Source: CAYMCO01 sp964388955 (GTDB lineage: Bacteria; Chloroflexota; Anaerolineae; Anaerolineales; E44-bin32). Taken from it: DNA of 64,000 bases. Made by a program: the position numbers and the translations under genes. Position 1 is the stretch's first letter. Every line of letters begins with the position of its first letter. The notes beneath the pieces were generated by a model. The model saw only the letters and a list, made by a program, of their open reading frames with translations, was not told where the DNA came from and ran no database searches. This document shows, one piece after another, positions 53,205 through 61,387 of this stretch. The DNA lies in the NCBI GenBank assembly GCA_964388955.1, contig CAYMCO010000021.1, positions 1-64,000 on the forward strand. The letters run 5' to 3'.

Positions 53205-54305
53205 TCAATCCTCGTTTGAGGATTCATCGTCCTCATCTGCATCAGTCAGTTGATCCAGTGGTTCCAGATCAAGGCGCTCCCGATCGGGCTCGAAAGAGAT
53301 CACTCTGACCTTCACCTCGTCTCCGACTGCCGGCAGCTCGGCCGCCTCCGCGAGGTGCAGCAGCCCCTCCACGTTATGCTCCAATCCGAGAAAAGGTCCC
53401 AGCGCGGTGTGCCGCACAACGCGACCGACCAAGACATCGCCGATGGAAATCTCGTCCGCCGCATCCTGCCATGGGTTTGGCTGCAGACGCTTCAAGCTCA
53501 GCCCGATACGATTGGAGCGCTTGTCCACAGAAATCACCTGCACCTGAATCTCGGCCCCCTCCTCCAGCAGGTCTGAGGGGTGCTCAACGCGATTCCACGA
53601 CAGCTCTGAAATATGGATCAGTCCATCAGCGCCGCCTATATCCACAAAGGCACCGAACTCCCGCACTCCGCTCACCACTCCGCCGCGGACCTCGCCGACC
53701 TCAAGCTCGCCGATGATCTCGGCCTTCATCTTCTCCCGCCACGCCCGCATGGCACGGCGCTGGGATAGGATCAGACGTCGCGCCTTGGGCTCGACTTCAA
53801 TGATCTGGAAAGGGAGCGGCTTGCCGACAAACTCGCCCAACGCCTGCGTCCGCTCTCCTTCCGAAAGGCCGCGCGGCAAATCACTCAGGTGCGAGGCCGG
53901 CACAAAACCCCGCAACGATCCGAAAGGCACGATCAAGCCCCCGCGGTTGCTCTCCGCCGCCTCGGCCTCGAATATCCGGGCTTCCTCGAAGAAGCGCCGG
54001 GCTCTTCGCCAATCCCCTCCTTCTCTCGCCTGGGATATCGAGACGATGAGATTCCCATCCGCATCCTCCGGCTCTACAACCATCACATCCACTTCGTCGC
54101 CCACATCGAAAATGGATTCACCAACGGGGATCGCATCCAAATCGGACTTGAGGACAATTCCGTCCCTCTTCAGACCCAGATCCACAACCATACCTCGCGG
54201 GCCAATTTGAATCAGTTCCCCGCGCATGAGGTCACCGCGCCGTGGGTTGCGCGCGCTCTCGTGTTCCGAAAACAGGAGCTCAAAATCCGCTGTAGGATCC
54301 GTCAT
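53205..54305 (-). CDS. S1 RNA-binding domain protein (ribosomal protein S1-like)
   Basis: 366 aa with four S1/OB repeats at roughly residues 25-90, 107-175, 193-262 and 281-348; the third is the most canonical (GVVSGVREFGAFVDIGGADGLIHISEL). An acidic tail (DADEDDESSNED) ends the protein. It is shorter than E. coli S1 (six repeats) but matches the four-repeat S1 of Gram-positive-type bacteria. Cotranscription with rpsU and infA points to translation initiation. Confidence 0.92.
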   Translation of the reverse strand: MTDPTADFELLFSEHESARNPRRGDLMRGELIQIGPRGMVVDLGLKRDGIVLKSDLDAIPVGESIFDVGDEVDVMVVEPEDADGNLIVSISQAREGGDWRRARRFFEEARIFEAEAAESNRGGLIVPFGSLRGFVPASHLSDLPRGLSEGERTQALGEFVGKPLPFQIIEVEPKARRLILSQRRAMRAWREKMKAEIIGELEVGEVRGGVVSGVREFGAFVDIGGADGLIHISELSWNRVEHPSDLLEEGAEIQVQVISVDKRSNRIGLSLKRLQPNPWQDAADEISIGDVLVGRVVRHTALGPFLGLEHNVEGLLHLAEAAELPAVGDEVKVRVISFEPDRERLDLEPLDQLTDADEDDESSNED

Positions 54306-54483
54306 CGGTTGCCCCCAGAAGAATAAAGAAAAATAGCCTGATCAACGCGATCCCAAACCGACCAGGCCATCCCAGGAGATCATATGCAGCAGGGGATGCT
54401 TCCGTTCGTTCTGGTATTCTCCTCGATTCTTCTATAGCGCGCTCAAACTGCTCCCCCTCGATAATGCCCTCAGGCGCCCACAG

Positions 54484-54513
54484 ATTATAACGCCAGAGCG
54501 CGAAGATTGTCAA
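54484..54513 (-). promoter_or_regulatory. Perfect-consensus promoter of the S1-rpsU-infA operon
   Basis: Minus-strand -35 TTGACA (54508-54513) and -10 TATAAT (54484-54489), both 6/6, with an 18-nt spacer. It predicts very strong transcription into the S1-like gene, rpsU and infA. Confidence 0.85.
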
Positions 54514-54710
54514 ACCAACCGGGTGTGGGGGGTGCATCCGGTCATTTACTGCAAAAGCTTTAACCTCGTGTCTCAGAGCCTGTGCCCTGGAGCAGAGAGA
54601 GGAAGTTGAGTATGCATCCGTGCGGCCTGGCAGCGGTCGACTTGAACGGAGGAATCGGCATTCGGTTCGCGACCCCACGTGATGGGAGGGATTTGGCCCC
54701 CCACCCCAAT

Positions 54711-54769
54711 CCCCTCCCCCCACAGTTGGCGTTGATTTCTCCATACCGAGATCACTGTGAGGGGAGGGG
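54711..54769. repeat. CCCC-rich inverted repeat
   Basis: Arms of 16 bp with one mismatch (CCCCTCCCCCCACAGT at 54711-54726; ACTGTGAGGGGAGGGG at 54754-54769) around a 27-nt loop. Located downstream of the phosphoribosyltransferase stop, where it may act as a transcript end. Similar in style to 18543-18582. Confidence 0.7.
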
Positions 54770-54830
54770 TCGGTTAATACAAGGGGCGGGGGAGCGGCGC
54801 TCCGCTTGTCAATCAATCCCGGACAGGGAG

Positions 54831-55337
54831 CTAGTTCGGCTCGCCGCGCAGCATTCGCTCCGGTCCCTCCGGATTTTCCCAGGGATAGATAATGTAGGCA
54901 TCCGTGATCGCCGCATAATAATCGGGGCGGGCCTTGGAGAACAAGCTGCGGTATGGGTTGAAATGAAGAACGCAGGTGGAGGGATCGCCTTCGGCGGCCG
55001 ACACTCGGCTCCTAACCGCCGTGATCGTCCTTCCAGAACCCCATACATCGTCCACGATGAGGATCTTCCGCTGAGCGAGCTGCTCATCGTCAGGAAACTG
55101 GATAAAACGCGGCCACGCCAGCAGCTTGGCGCGTTCCTGTTCGGACTGATAAGGAAAGTCGACTCCCGCGGTGAGCACGCTCTTGATCCCCAGCTTCTCA
55201 CAGAGCAAGCCTCCCGGGATCACCCCACCGGTGGTAATGATCACCATCGCCTCAAACTCATCCTCGAACTGCGGGATCAAGTGATCGATCAGCCGATTCA
55301 CATCATCCCACGTCAACCTCTCCCTGCGTTGTGCCAT
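54831..55337 (-). CDS. Hypoxanthine/xanthine-type phosphoribosyltransferase
   Basis: Type-I phosphoribosyltransferase, 168 aa. It has the PRPP-binding motif ILIVDDVWGSGRTI in the middle and the short GGVIPGGLL loop near the N terminus. It transfers phosphoribose to a purine base; the compact size and DDVWGSG motif resemble the archaeal/Chloroflexota hypoxanthine or xanthine-guanine enzymes. The exact base is not determinable. Confidence 0.87.
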   Translation of the reverse strand: MAQRRERLTWDDVNRLIDHLIPQFEDEFEAMVIITTGGVIPGGLLCEKLGIKSVLTAGVDFPYQSEQERAKLLAWPRFIQFPDDEQLAQRKILIVDDVWGSGRTITAVRSRVSAAEGDPSTCVLHFNPYRSLFSKARPDYYAAITDAYIIYPWENPEGPERMLRGEPN

Positions 55338-55678
55338 GCCTACACCTGGCTCTTGATGCTAGCCTTGTCCCAATCCCGTCTCCGGGCACCGCATCCCCCT
55401 TGCCGCTGGCAAGGTTCGCGTGCCTGGAGAACCCTGGCGCCCAAGAATCCTGTGGCCATGCCCATTCCTGTGCCCCATCCGCCGCCATCAGAGGTCTGGC
55501 AATGGGCCGAATCCGAAAATGATGATCGGCCCCTCAAATACCCCTTCCGCGCCCAAGCGCTGCAAATCACCCCCCGCGCCGGCGGCAGGCTTAGGCCGCC
55601 CGATGAGGATGAGCCGGATTCCGGGCCAAGAGAGCCGATCATCCGCCCGGGGGCGCGTGCGCGCCGCCCGGACCCTTC
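55338..55678. other. Spacer without a gene
   Basis: 341 bp between the phosphoribosyltransferase and the 60-aa gene. It contains a perfect CCTTGCC-GCT-GGCAAGG hairpin (55398-55414) and a very GC-rich imperfect palindrome near 55640-55670 just downstream of the small gene. Short open frames here look accidental. Confidence 0.55.
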
Positions 55679-55861
55679 TCACAGATCCTGCAGGAGATCG
55701 AGCAGTTCTTCCCACTCATCCTGGAAGAAATGCAGTGTGATATTCCCGAGTTCCAGGTGGTAGGTCACCTCATCATCCGGCTCTTCGGCTTGCCACACCG
55801 CGAAATTCTCCGTCTCCGCGAGAACACTTGTCCTGACGTCTTCCGCCCCATTGTCTGTCAT
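55679..55861 (-). CDS. Conserved small protein of unknown function
   Basis: 60 aa, acidic: it starts MTDNGAEDV, ends in EEWEELLDLLQDL, and has a central VTYHLELGNITLHFF strand-like segment. I recall similar small proteins next to housekeeping genes in Chloroflexota, but no function is known. AAGGAGAG lies about 11 nt upstream. It starts 4 nt after the AI-2E transporter stop, so they are probably cotranscribed. Confidence 0.78.
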   Translation of the reverse strand: MTDNGAEDVRTSVLAETENFAVWQAEEPDDEVTYHLELGNITLHFFQDEWEELLDLLQDL

Positions 55862-55865
55862 GGCT

Positions 55866-57140
55866 CTATTGGCTCTCCTTCTGCTCTATGGTCGCAGATC
55901 CGCTCAGGTCGGCACGGCCTTCCCCTTCCCGCGGGCCTCGACTCCAGGGCCATTTCTTCCACCGAAACACGCGCGCGATGCGGCTCTCCTCTCGCTTTCC
56001 GATCGTCGGCGTCACCCCAGACTCGGGCCACGCCTCTAGGCCCACCGCCTTGCTGTACACATACCCCAACCAGATGCGCAGAGTCGCAAATACCGGCGCG
56101 GCCAGCAAGATCCCTATAATACCCGCCAATGTACCCCCTGCAAATACCGCCAACAGCACCACGAGAGGCTTGAGGTTCAGACTGCTGCCGATGATGCGCG
56201 GCACGAGGACGTTGTTCTCGATTTGCTGGATGAGAATAAACAGCCCGGCCACGACAAGGGCAAAGATCCACGAGTTGAGCCCCCACCAATTGGATCCTTG
56301 GAAGATCGCGACCAACACAGCCACGCCGCCGGATATGAAGGGGCCAAAGATAGGCACAAACTCCATCAGTCCGGAGATCAGGCCCAGAACGAGGGAGAAA
56401 CGCACACCCAACACGGTCAGCGAAAGGGCGACCCCAGACCCCACGATCAACCCCAGGATCAATTGGCCGCGCAGGAAAGAGGCCCACACGCTGCTTGTCT
56501 CATCCAGCAAACGCTCCAAATCCACCCGATAGGTCGGCGGGCAAACCTGCAGCAGGTATGATTCCAGTTTCTCAAAATCCATAAGCAAGTAGTAGCCCAA
56601 CACAAGTGCAGCCAGGAGCACGCTGACCACAGAGGCCGTCACCCCCGCCAAGGAGGCCAGCAAAACGCCCGTTTGAGTGAGGATTGGCCGGATGGAATCC
56701 GCGATAGAGCCCAGCAGCGGTTCCAGGTTGGCATTGCTCAGGTCGAGGTTGAAGGGACCGATGGTGAGCGTCGACTGCGCCAATTGTTCAAGTTGTCTGG
56801 GAAGTTCGTAGGACAACGTGATCAGATCTTGCACCATGCCGCCTAGTTGCTGAGAGAGAGCAAGGCCGATCCCAGTCGTTGATCCAATAATAGTCAAGAG
56901 TAGAAGGACATATACGAGCAGTACGGCTCGCGTCCGAGGCCAGCGCAACCGGCGCGCGATCCAACCCACCAGCGGATGCAAAATGTAGGACAACAGCAGC
57001 GCCAGGAGCACGGGGACCAGCAGGGACCGCAGTTGGTACAGCACAATACCCGTCAAAAGCAGCAATATGGAGCTGGCGATGATGCGAGTGCCAGGCTGCC
57101 AAGGCGGGGTTCGGATTTCAGATTGCGAGCGGTCTTCCAT
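55866..57140 (-). CDS. AI-2E family transporter (PerM/TqsA type)
   Basis: Polytopic membrane protein, 424 aa with about eight hydrophobic segments. It starts at MEDRSQSEIRT (GGGAG upstream); the longer frame adds no membrane or family sequence. The family core includes LLSYILHPLVGWIARRL near the N terminus, and LVLGLISGLMEFVPIFGPFISG with LLAAPVFATLRI in the C-terminal half. Members export autoinducer-2 or other small molecules, or act as Na+/H+ antiporters; the substrate here is unknown. A soluble tail of about 50 aa follows. Confidence 0.92.
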   Translation of the reverse strand: MEDRSQSEIRTPPWQPGTRIIASSILLLLTGIVLYQLRSLLVPVLLALLLSYILHPLVGWIARRLRWPRTRAVLLVYVLLLLTIIGSTTGIGLALSQQLGGMVQDLITLSYELPRQLEQLAQSTLTIGPFNLDLSNANLEPLLGSIADSIRPILTQTGVLLASLAGVTASVVSVLLAALVLGYYLLMDFEKLESYLLQVCPPTYRVDLERLLDETSSVWASFLRGQLILGLIVGSGVALSLTVLGVRFSLVLGLISGLMEFVPIFGPFISGGVAVLVAIFQGSNWWGLNSWIFALVVAGLFILIQQIENNVLVPRIIGSSLNLKPLVVLLAVFAGGTLAGIIGILLAAPVFATLRIWLGYVYSKAVGLEAWPESGVTPTIGKREESRIARVFRWKKWPWSRGPREGEGRADLSGSATIEQKESQ

Positions 57141-57622
57141 CGCTTTTCTCCCACATGGGGCCGCAAGGCTTATGGCCCTCAAGGGGCGAGAGCCGGCCGA
57201 GATCTGGCCTTGACTGCGATTGCCAGCGTTTTTCAGCTGCCCTCCCCGCCGAGCTCCGGTCCGCAAGGCCATTCTCCCGCGCATTCATTGTATCCCAGCC
57301 GAAATGGGGGGACAATCCGCCCGATCGGCAATCGCGCATACCACAATCCCGAATCGGATCCCGGATGGGGTCCCACGCGAGGGTCTTGTGAAGCGCAAGG
57401 AGTCCTGACGGCTCCTTAGGACCCGTGCCGCCTGCACCCACGCAGCGGCCAGGTGAGGGGTTCCCGCAAGGACTTATGCTCGGCCAAAGAGCTTTGGCAA
57501 CAAGCCCAAAGGAAAAGCGTTAGGGCGATGAAGTCACCGCTCTAACGCTGGCCCGGCCAAGAGGCTTTCGTTGCAGCGCCAGCCGCACCTCTTAGATCCC
57601 CTGGCAAAGGAATTTCGAATGC
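57141..57622. other. AI-2E transporter-pnp spacer
   Basis: 482 bp with no gene or tRNA. It carries the pnp terminator (57511-57549), a perfect GCCAAAG-ag-CTTTGGC palindrome (57483-57498) and an AAGGAG/CTCCTT hairpin around 57397-57418. Confidence 0.65.
57511..57549 (-). terminator. Intrinsic terminator of rpsO-pnp
   Basis: Minus-strand hairpin AGCGTTAGAGCG (57538-57549) with CGCCCTAACGCT (57516-57527), 12 pairs including one G-T wobble, 10-nt loop, followed by TTTTCC. It lies about 75 nt past the pnp stop. Confidence 0.85.
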
Positions 57623-59791
57623 TCAGCGGTTTCTGCCGCGACCACCTCGCCTGCTCTTCTTGGGCGGCCGGTCGTGGGCAATTGCCTCCTCCAGAGTCCA
57701 ACCCTCAAGCACAGCCTGGCGGGATAATCTCACACGCCCATCCGGATCAATGTTGGTCACCATTACGGTGATCTCATCTCCAACCTTTGCGACGTCTTCC
57801 ACCTTGCGGACGTGCTCAGTGTCCAACTGTGATATGTGCACCAATCCATCGGTGTTGGGGAGAATCTCGACAAAGGCGCCAAAATCCGTCGTCCGGACCA
57901 CCCGCCCGGTGTAGATCTGCCCTTCCTTGGCTTCCTCCGTCAGACTTTCGACCGTCTTGCGGGCCGCATCCGCGCTCTCGCCATCCACGGCGGCGATATA
58001 GACTGTGCCGTCGTCCTGGATGTCGATTCGGGTGCCGGTCTCCTCCTGAATACTCCTGATCGTCTTGCCGCCAGGCCCAATCACCGCTCCGATCTTGAGC
58101 GGATCGATCTTGATGACGTCCATGCGCGGTGCATGCGGTTTGAGCTCCGCTCGCGGCTCCGGCATCAGCGCCTCGATCTGATCTAGGATAAACAGCCTGG
58201 CTTCGCGCGCCTGTGCCAGGGCCTTGGAGAGCAGCTCCGAGGAGATGCCTTTGATCTTGATGTCCATCTGCAGCGCGTTTATCCCCTTGCGTGTGCCTGC
58301 CACCTTAAAATCCATGTCGCCCAGATGATCCTCGACGCCGAGGATGTCGGTGAGGATTACGGCTTCATCTTCCCCCTTCACCAAGCCCATCGCGATGCCC
58401 GCCACAGGTGCGCGAATGGGCACCCCCGTGTCCATGAGCGCCAGAGTCGAGCCGCAGACAGAGGCCATCGAGGTTGAGCCGTTCGACATCAGCACTTCGG
58501 AGACCAGCCGCATGGTATATGGGAACTCATCCGCATCGGGAAGGACCGGGACCAATGCGCGTTCCGCCAGCGCTCCATGCCCAACCTCCCTCCTGGTGGC
58601 GCCCCGCAAACGCCGCACCTCCCCAACGGAGAAGGGCGGGAAGTTGTAGTGGTGCATGTAGCGCTTCTCCTGCACAGGCTGCAGGATATCCAACTCCTGG
58701 CGTTCGCGGGGGGTGCCCAGCGTCGCCAAGGTGAGCACCTGGGTGCCGCCACGCGTGAACAGGCCCGACCCATGCGCCCGTGGGCTCAGGTCCACCTCCA
58801 TGCTCAAAGGCCGGATCTCGGTTGGGGGCCGCCCGTCCACCCGGATTTTGCTCCTTAGGACCTTCTCACGCACCGTATCTCGGAAAATGTCACCGAACGC
58901 CTGGCGCACGTCGCGCTCCGCGAGTCCGCCTTCCACATCCGTGACCAGCGCCTCGACAGCCGCGTCACGGATCTCGTGTTCGCCGCCGTACAGTTCCTCC
59001 CGGGAAAGCGGATGGGAGAGCAACTGGTCCAGTCGATCGCCGAGCCAGTTTCGAACGGTATCGACAGCGCCTTCCGGAAGCGCGATTGACGGGTAGATGA
59101 CCTTCTCCTTGCCCACCGATTCCCGCAGTTGATCTTGAATCTGGATCAGGGGCTGCATCATTCTGTGCCCCTCGTCCAGCGCCGCTACCATGGTGGCTTC
59201 ATCCACCTCTCGGGCCCCGGCTTCAACCATCATGATCGCATCGCGGGTCCCGGCCAAGACGAGATCCAAGTCTGATTCTTCCGCGGCAGTGAAACTGGGA
59301 TTGAAATCCAGCTCGCCTTCCGACGTCGAAACGCGCACTGCAGCCACGGGGCCGGCGAATGGGATCTCCGATATGGTCACCGCCGCCGAAGCCGCCACAA
59401 TCCCGAGCACGTCAATTGGGCTCTCCTCATCGTACGACAAGGAGTACAGGATCACTTGTATCGGATTGCGCAAGTCTTTCGGGAACAAGGGGCGCAATGA
59501 TCGGTCGATCAGGCGGCTGATCAGGATTGCGGTTTCTGAGGGGCGGCCCTCACGGCGGAAGAAGGAACCGGGGATCCGGCCGCCGGCGTATAGGCGTTCC
59601 TCATAGTCGACGGACAGGGGCAGAAAGCCCAGGTCCATGGATGGCTCAGGATCCATGGTGGCTGTTGCCAACAGCAGACTGTCCCCCACCCGAATGGTGA
59701 CCGCTCCCCCGGCATTCTGCGCCAACTTCCCAGTGCCGACGGTGATGGTCTTGCCGTTCAATTCTACGCTGAACTTCTTTTCAACGAGCAT
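57623..59791 (-). CDS. pnp: Polyribonucleotide nucleotidyltransferase (PNPase)
   Basis: Phosphorolytic 3'-5' exoribonuclease, 722 aa, full length. Two RNase PH domains (the second with GSGLFTRGGTQVLTLATLG), a KH domain with IGPGGKTIRSIQEETG, and a C-terminal S1 domain (YTGRVVRTTDFGAFVEILPN) are in order. It ends in a basic RGGRGRNR tail. Start at ATG 59791 (a TTG precedes it). The GGAGGGG Shine-Dalgarno is inside a hairpin, suggesting translational control. Cotranscribed with rpsO. Confidence 0.98.
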   Translation of the reverse strand: MLVEKKFSVELNGKTITVGTGKLAQNAGGAVTIRVGDSLLLATATMDPEPSMDLGFLPLSVDYEERLYAGGRIPGSFFRREGRPSETAILISRLIDRSLRPLFPKDLRNPIQVILYSLSYDEESPIDVLGIVAASAAVTISEIPFAGPVAAVRVSTSEGELDFNPSFTAAEESDLDLVLAGTRDAIMMVEAGAREVDEATMVAALDEGHRMMQPLIQIQDQLRESVGKEKVIYPSIALPEGAVDTVRNWLGDRLDQLLSHPLSREELYGGEHEIRDAAVEALVTDVEGGLAERDVRQAFGDIFRDTVREKVLRSKIRVDGRPPTEIRPLSMEVDLSPRAHGSGLFTRGGTQVLTLATLGTPRERQELDILQPVQEKRYMHHYNFPPFSVGEVRRLRGATRREVGHGALAERALVPVLPDADEFPYTMRLVSEVLMSNGSTSMASVCGSTLALMDTGVPIRAPVAGIAMGLVKGEDEAVILTDILGVEDHLGDMDFKVAGTRKGINALQMDIKIKGISSELLSKALAQAREARLFILDQIEALMPEPRAELKPHAPRMDVIKIDPLKIGAVIGPGGKTIRSIQEETGTRIDIQDDGTVYIAAVDGESADAARKTVESLTEEAKEGQIYTGRVVRTTDFGAFVEILPNTDGLVHISQLDTEHVRKVEDVAKVGDEITVMVTNIDPDGRVRLSRQAVLEGWTLEEAIAHDRPPKKSRRGGRGRNR

Positions 59792-59798
59792 CAAAATA

Positions 59799-59825
59799 AC
59801 CCCTCCGCGCCTTCCGCCGAGGGGT
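59799..59825 (-). promoter_or_regulatory. Hairpin masking the pnp ribosome-binding site
   Basis: Arms ACCCCTC (59819-59825 on the minus strand) and GAGGGGT (59799-59805) form a perfect 7-bp stem with a 13-nt loop. The pnp GGAGGGG Shine-Dalgarno is in the second arm. It could limit pnp translation unless processed, analogous in principle to pnp leader control in E. coli. Confidence 0.55.
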
Positions 59826-60027
59826 CAGGAACTGGAGCGAGGCCGCCAACCGCCAATGTGTTTCCATTGACGGACGCGCTCCAATGCCCAACCTCTTCGG
59901 CCTGGGCGCTATCGATCTGTGAACTTAGAGCTTATGTTTTCTTCTATCGACGTCCGGATCTTCCAAAAGGTGGTCCTCACCCGAGACGAACCGCACTTTG
60001 CTTGCCTCTCCCCCCTTGGGTTCGACG

Positions 60028-60300
60028 CTACTTGCGTCTGATCCCCAGTTGATCAGTCAGCGTGTTGTACGCCGCGGCGTCGTGCCGTTTCAGATAAGCG
60101 AGATGCCTTCTGCGCTGGCCGACAAGTTTCAGGAGGCCTCTGCGGGATGCCTCATCGTGGGTGTGGACCCGCAGATGGTCTGTCAAATGCTTGATTCGCT
60201 CCGTTAATATCGCTATCTGGACCTCGGGTGAACCCGTATCACTCTCATGCCGATTGAATTCACCGATGATCCTCTGCTTCTCTTCCTTGGTCAGTGTCAT
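60028..60300 (-). CDS. rpsO: 30S ribosomal protein S15
   Basis: 16S rRNA-binding protein uS15, 90 aa. The start MTLTKEEKQRIIGEF is preceded by AAGGAG; the frame is open upstream without homology. DTGSPEVQIA and the C-terminal LKRHDAAAYNTLTDQLGIRRK are typical. First gene of rpsO-pnp, 236 nt before pnp. Confidence 0.97.
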   Translation of the reverse strand: MTLTKEEKQRIIGEFNRHESDTGSPEVQIAILTERIKHLTDHLRVHTHDEASRRGLLKLVGQRRRHLAYLKRHDAAAYNTLTDQLGIRRK

Positions 60301-60382
60301 GACGCCTGCTCCTTCACAGGTCACCATAGTCGCCGCCATCGGTCAGCCGCCACCAGGTCTAGTCACGGGATCAAGTCACGAG

Positions 60383-60411
60383 ATTATACCAGTCGGTCAT
60401 AGGCGCGACAA
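60383..60411 (-). promoter_or_regulatory. Promoter of rpsO-pnp
   Basis: Minus-strand -35 TTGTCG (60406-60411), 17-nt spacer, -10 TATAAT (60383-60388) with an extended TGG just upstream. It overlaps the final codons of the AlkD-like gene. Confidence 0.7.
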
Positions 60412-61185
60412 GGTGCGCCGCAATTCATCGCGCATCCTGGCGGGAAAGGCGTCCAAGCTGGCCCTGACCAGCCAATGAGCGCGTTGTCCGCACCGCATCC
60501 GTTCCTCCCGCAGAAAACGCGCTGCCTCGGGAGGGCTGCGCCGAGCGAGGGCACGCGTCGCACGGCTCAACTGCCGCCTGCTCTCTCCCTGCGCAGATTC
60601 CGTCAGGCCTCGCAGCAAGGGGAAGACGGAGGGGATATCTTCAAAGCGTGGATCCTCCATGGCTTGAGCCACTGCGGCCAAGCCCAGAGCACGCAGCTTC
60701 ACGTCTTGGCCCTGTATCCAGTCATTGATGCGCGCAAGAAACCTGGGACCTTGCGCGGCGCGCCATCTCTTGAGACCCTCCCCGCCCAATGAGGCCAGGG
60801 CCATGCCATCCGCCGCGCTGGGCGCTTTTTCCTCAGCCCACAGGGCAACGCGCTCCTCCGCCTGAACACCAACAAGCTGGGCGGCCAAAATCTGCGTCTC
60901 GCGATATCCCGCCCGCCACAACGCCTCCCCCAAGGCCCACGCGGCTTCGGGATCCCTGGCCCCTCTGGCCAAGAGAGCCTTCTTCAGAGCCCGCAATACA
61001 GGTAGCGGCGTGCCGAAAGCCCAGGGCACGTTCTCCCCTTCCCGGGCTCGCGTCGGACGGCGTGTTCGATCCGCATAGAACTCCATCAACTCCACAATTC
61101 GCCGCACGAGGAGGTGCGGGTCGCCGAAGGCGCGCAGCACAATGTCAATTTGCGTCTCGAGGTGCTCTGGGAGGATAGCAGGCAT
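60397..61185 (-). CDS. DNA alkylation repair (AlkD-like) HEAT-repeat protein
   Basis: 262 aa from MPAILPEHLETQID; the frame extends upstream across the metK end but without homology. All-helical HEAT-like sequence of the AlkD/PF08713 kind, with AWALGEALWRAGYRETQILAAQLVG matching the family's first conserved repeat. AlkD proteins remove N3/N7-alkylated bases without flipping them; catalytic residues could not be assigned with confidence, so a repair role is likely but not proven. Weak Shine-Dalgarno. Confidence 0.75.
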   Translation of the reverse strand: MPAILPEHLETQIDIVLRAFGDPHLLVRRIVELMEFYADRTRRPTRAREGENVPWAFGTPLPVLRALKKALLARGARDPEAAWALGEALWRAGYRETQILAAQLVGVQAEERVALWAEEKAPSAADGMALASLGGEGLKRWRAAQGPRFLARINDWIQGQDVKLRALGLAAVAQAMEDPRFEDIPSVFPLLRGLTESAQGESRRQLSRATRALARRSPPEAARFLREERMRCGQRAHWLVRASLDAFPARMRDELRRTLSRL

Positions 61186-61387
61186 AAGGATCTTGCTCAG
61201 GTCTTGCCGCCTAGGGAGTATATCACGCCTTCGAAGCGGAGATCCCCCATGCCAAGCGTGCGACAATATGGGGAGGGAGTATCCAGGGCAGTCTTCCCCA
61301 TCGATCCCGCTGCGGCCCTCAAGCTGGCGGGCCGGCAATCGAGAGAGCAACAGCGGACTCTGCCCATTGGCGATGGGCGAGGGGTCT

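Larger units (their letters stand above)
54306..54830. other. Leader and spacer upstream of the S1-like gene
   Basis: 525 bp. It holds a perfect-consensus minus-strand promoter (54484-54513), an approximately 170-nt leader to the S1-like start, and a CCCC-rich inverted repeat (54711-54769) downstream of the phosphoribosyltransferase gene. An open frame through the leader has no usable start after the predicted transcription start. Confidence 0.7.

Noticed and set aside
54280..54480. Small membrane-like peptide frame through the S1 leader (…ALIRLFFFILLG…)
   Set aside because: After the predicted transcription start the frame has no ATG or GTG and only a late TTG; it overlaps the S1-like start, so it is probably leader sequence.
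55488..55715. 75-codon minus frame in the spacer before the phosphoribosyltransferase
   Set aside because: No Shine-Dalgarno, no homology pattern, and it overlaps the end of the 60-aa gene; probably chance in GC-rich DNA.
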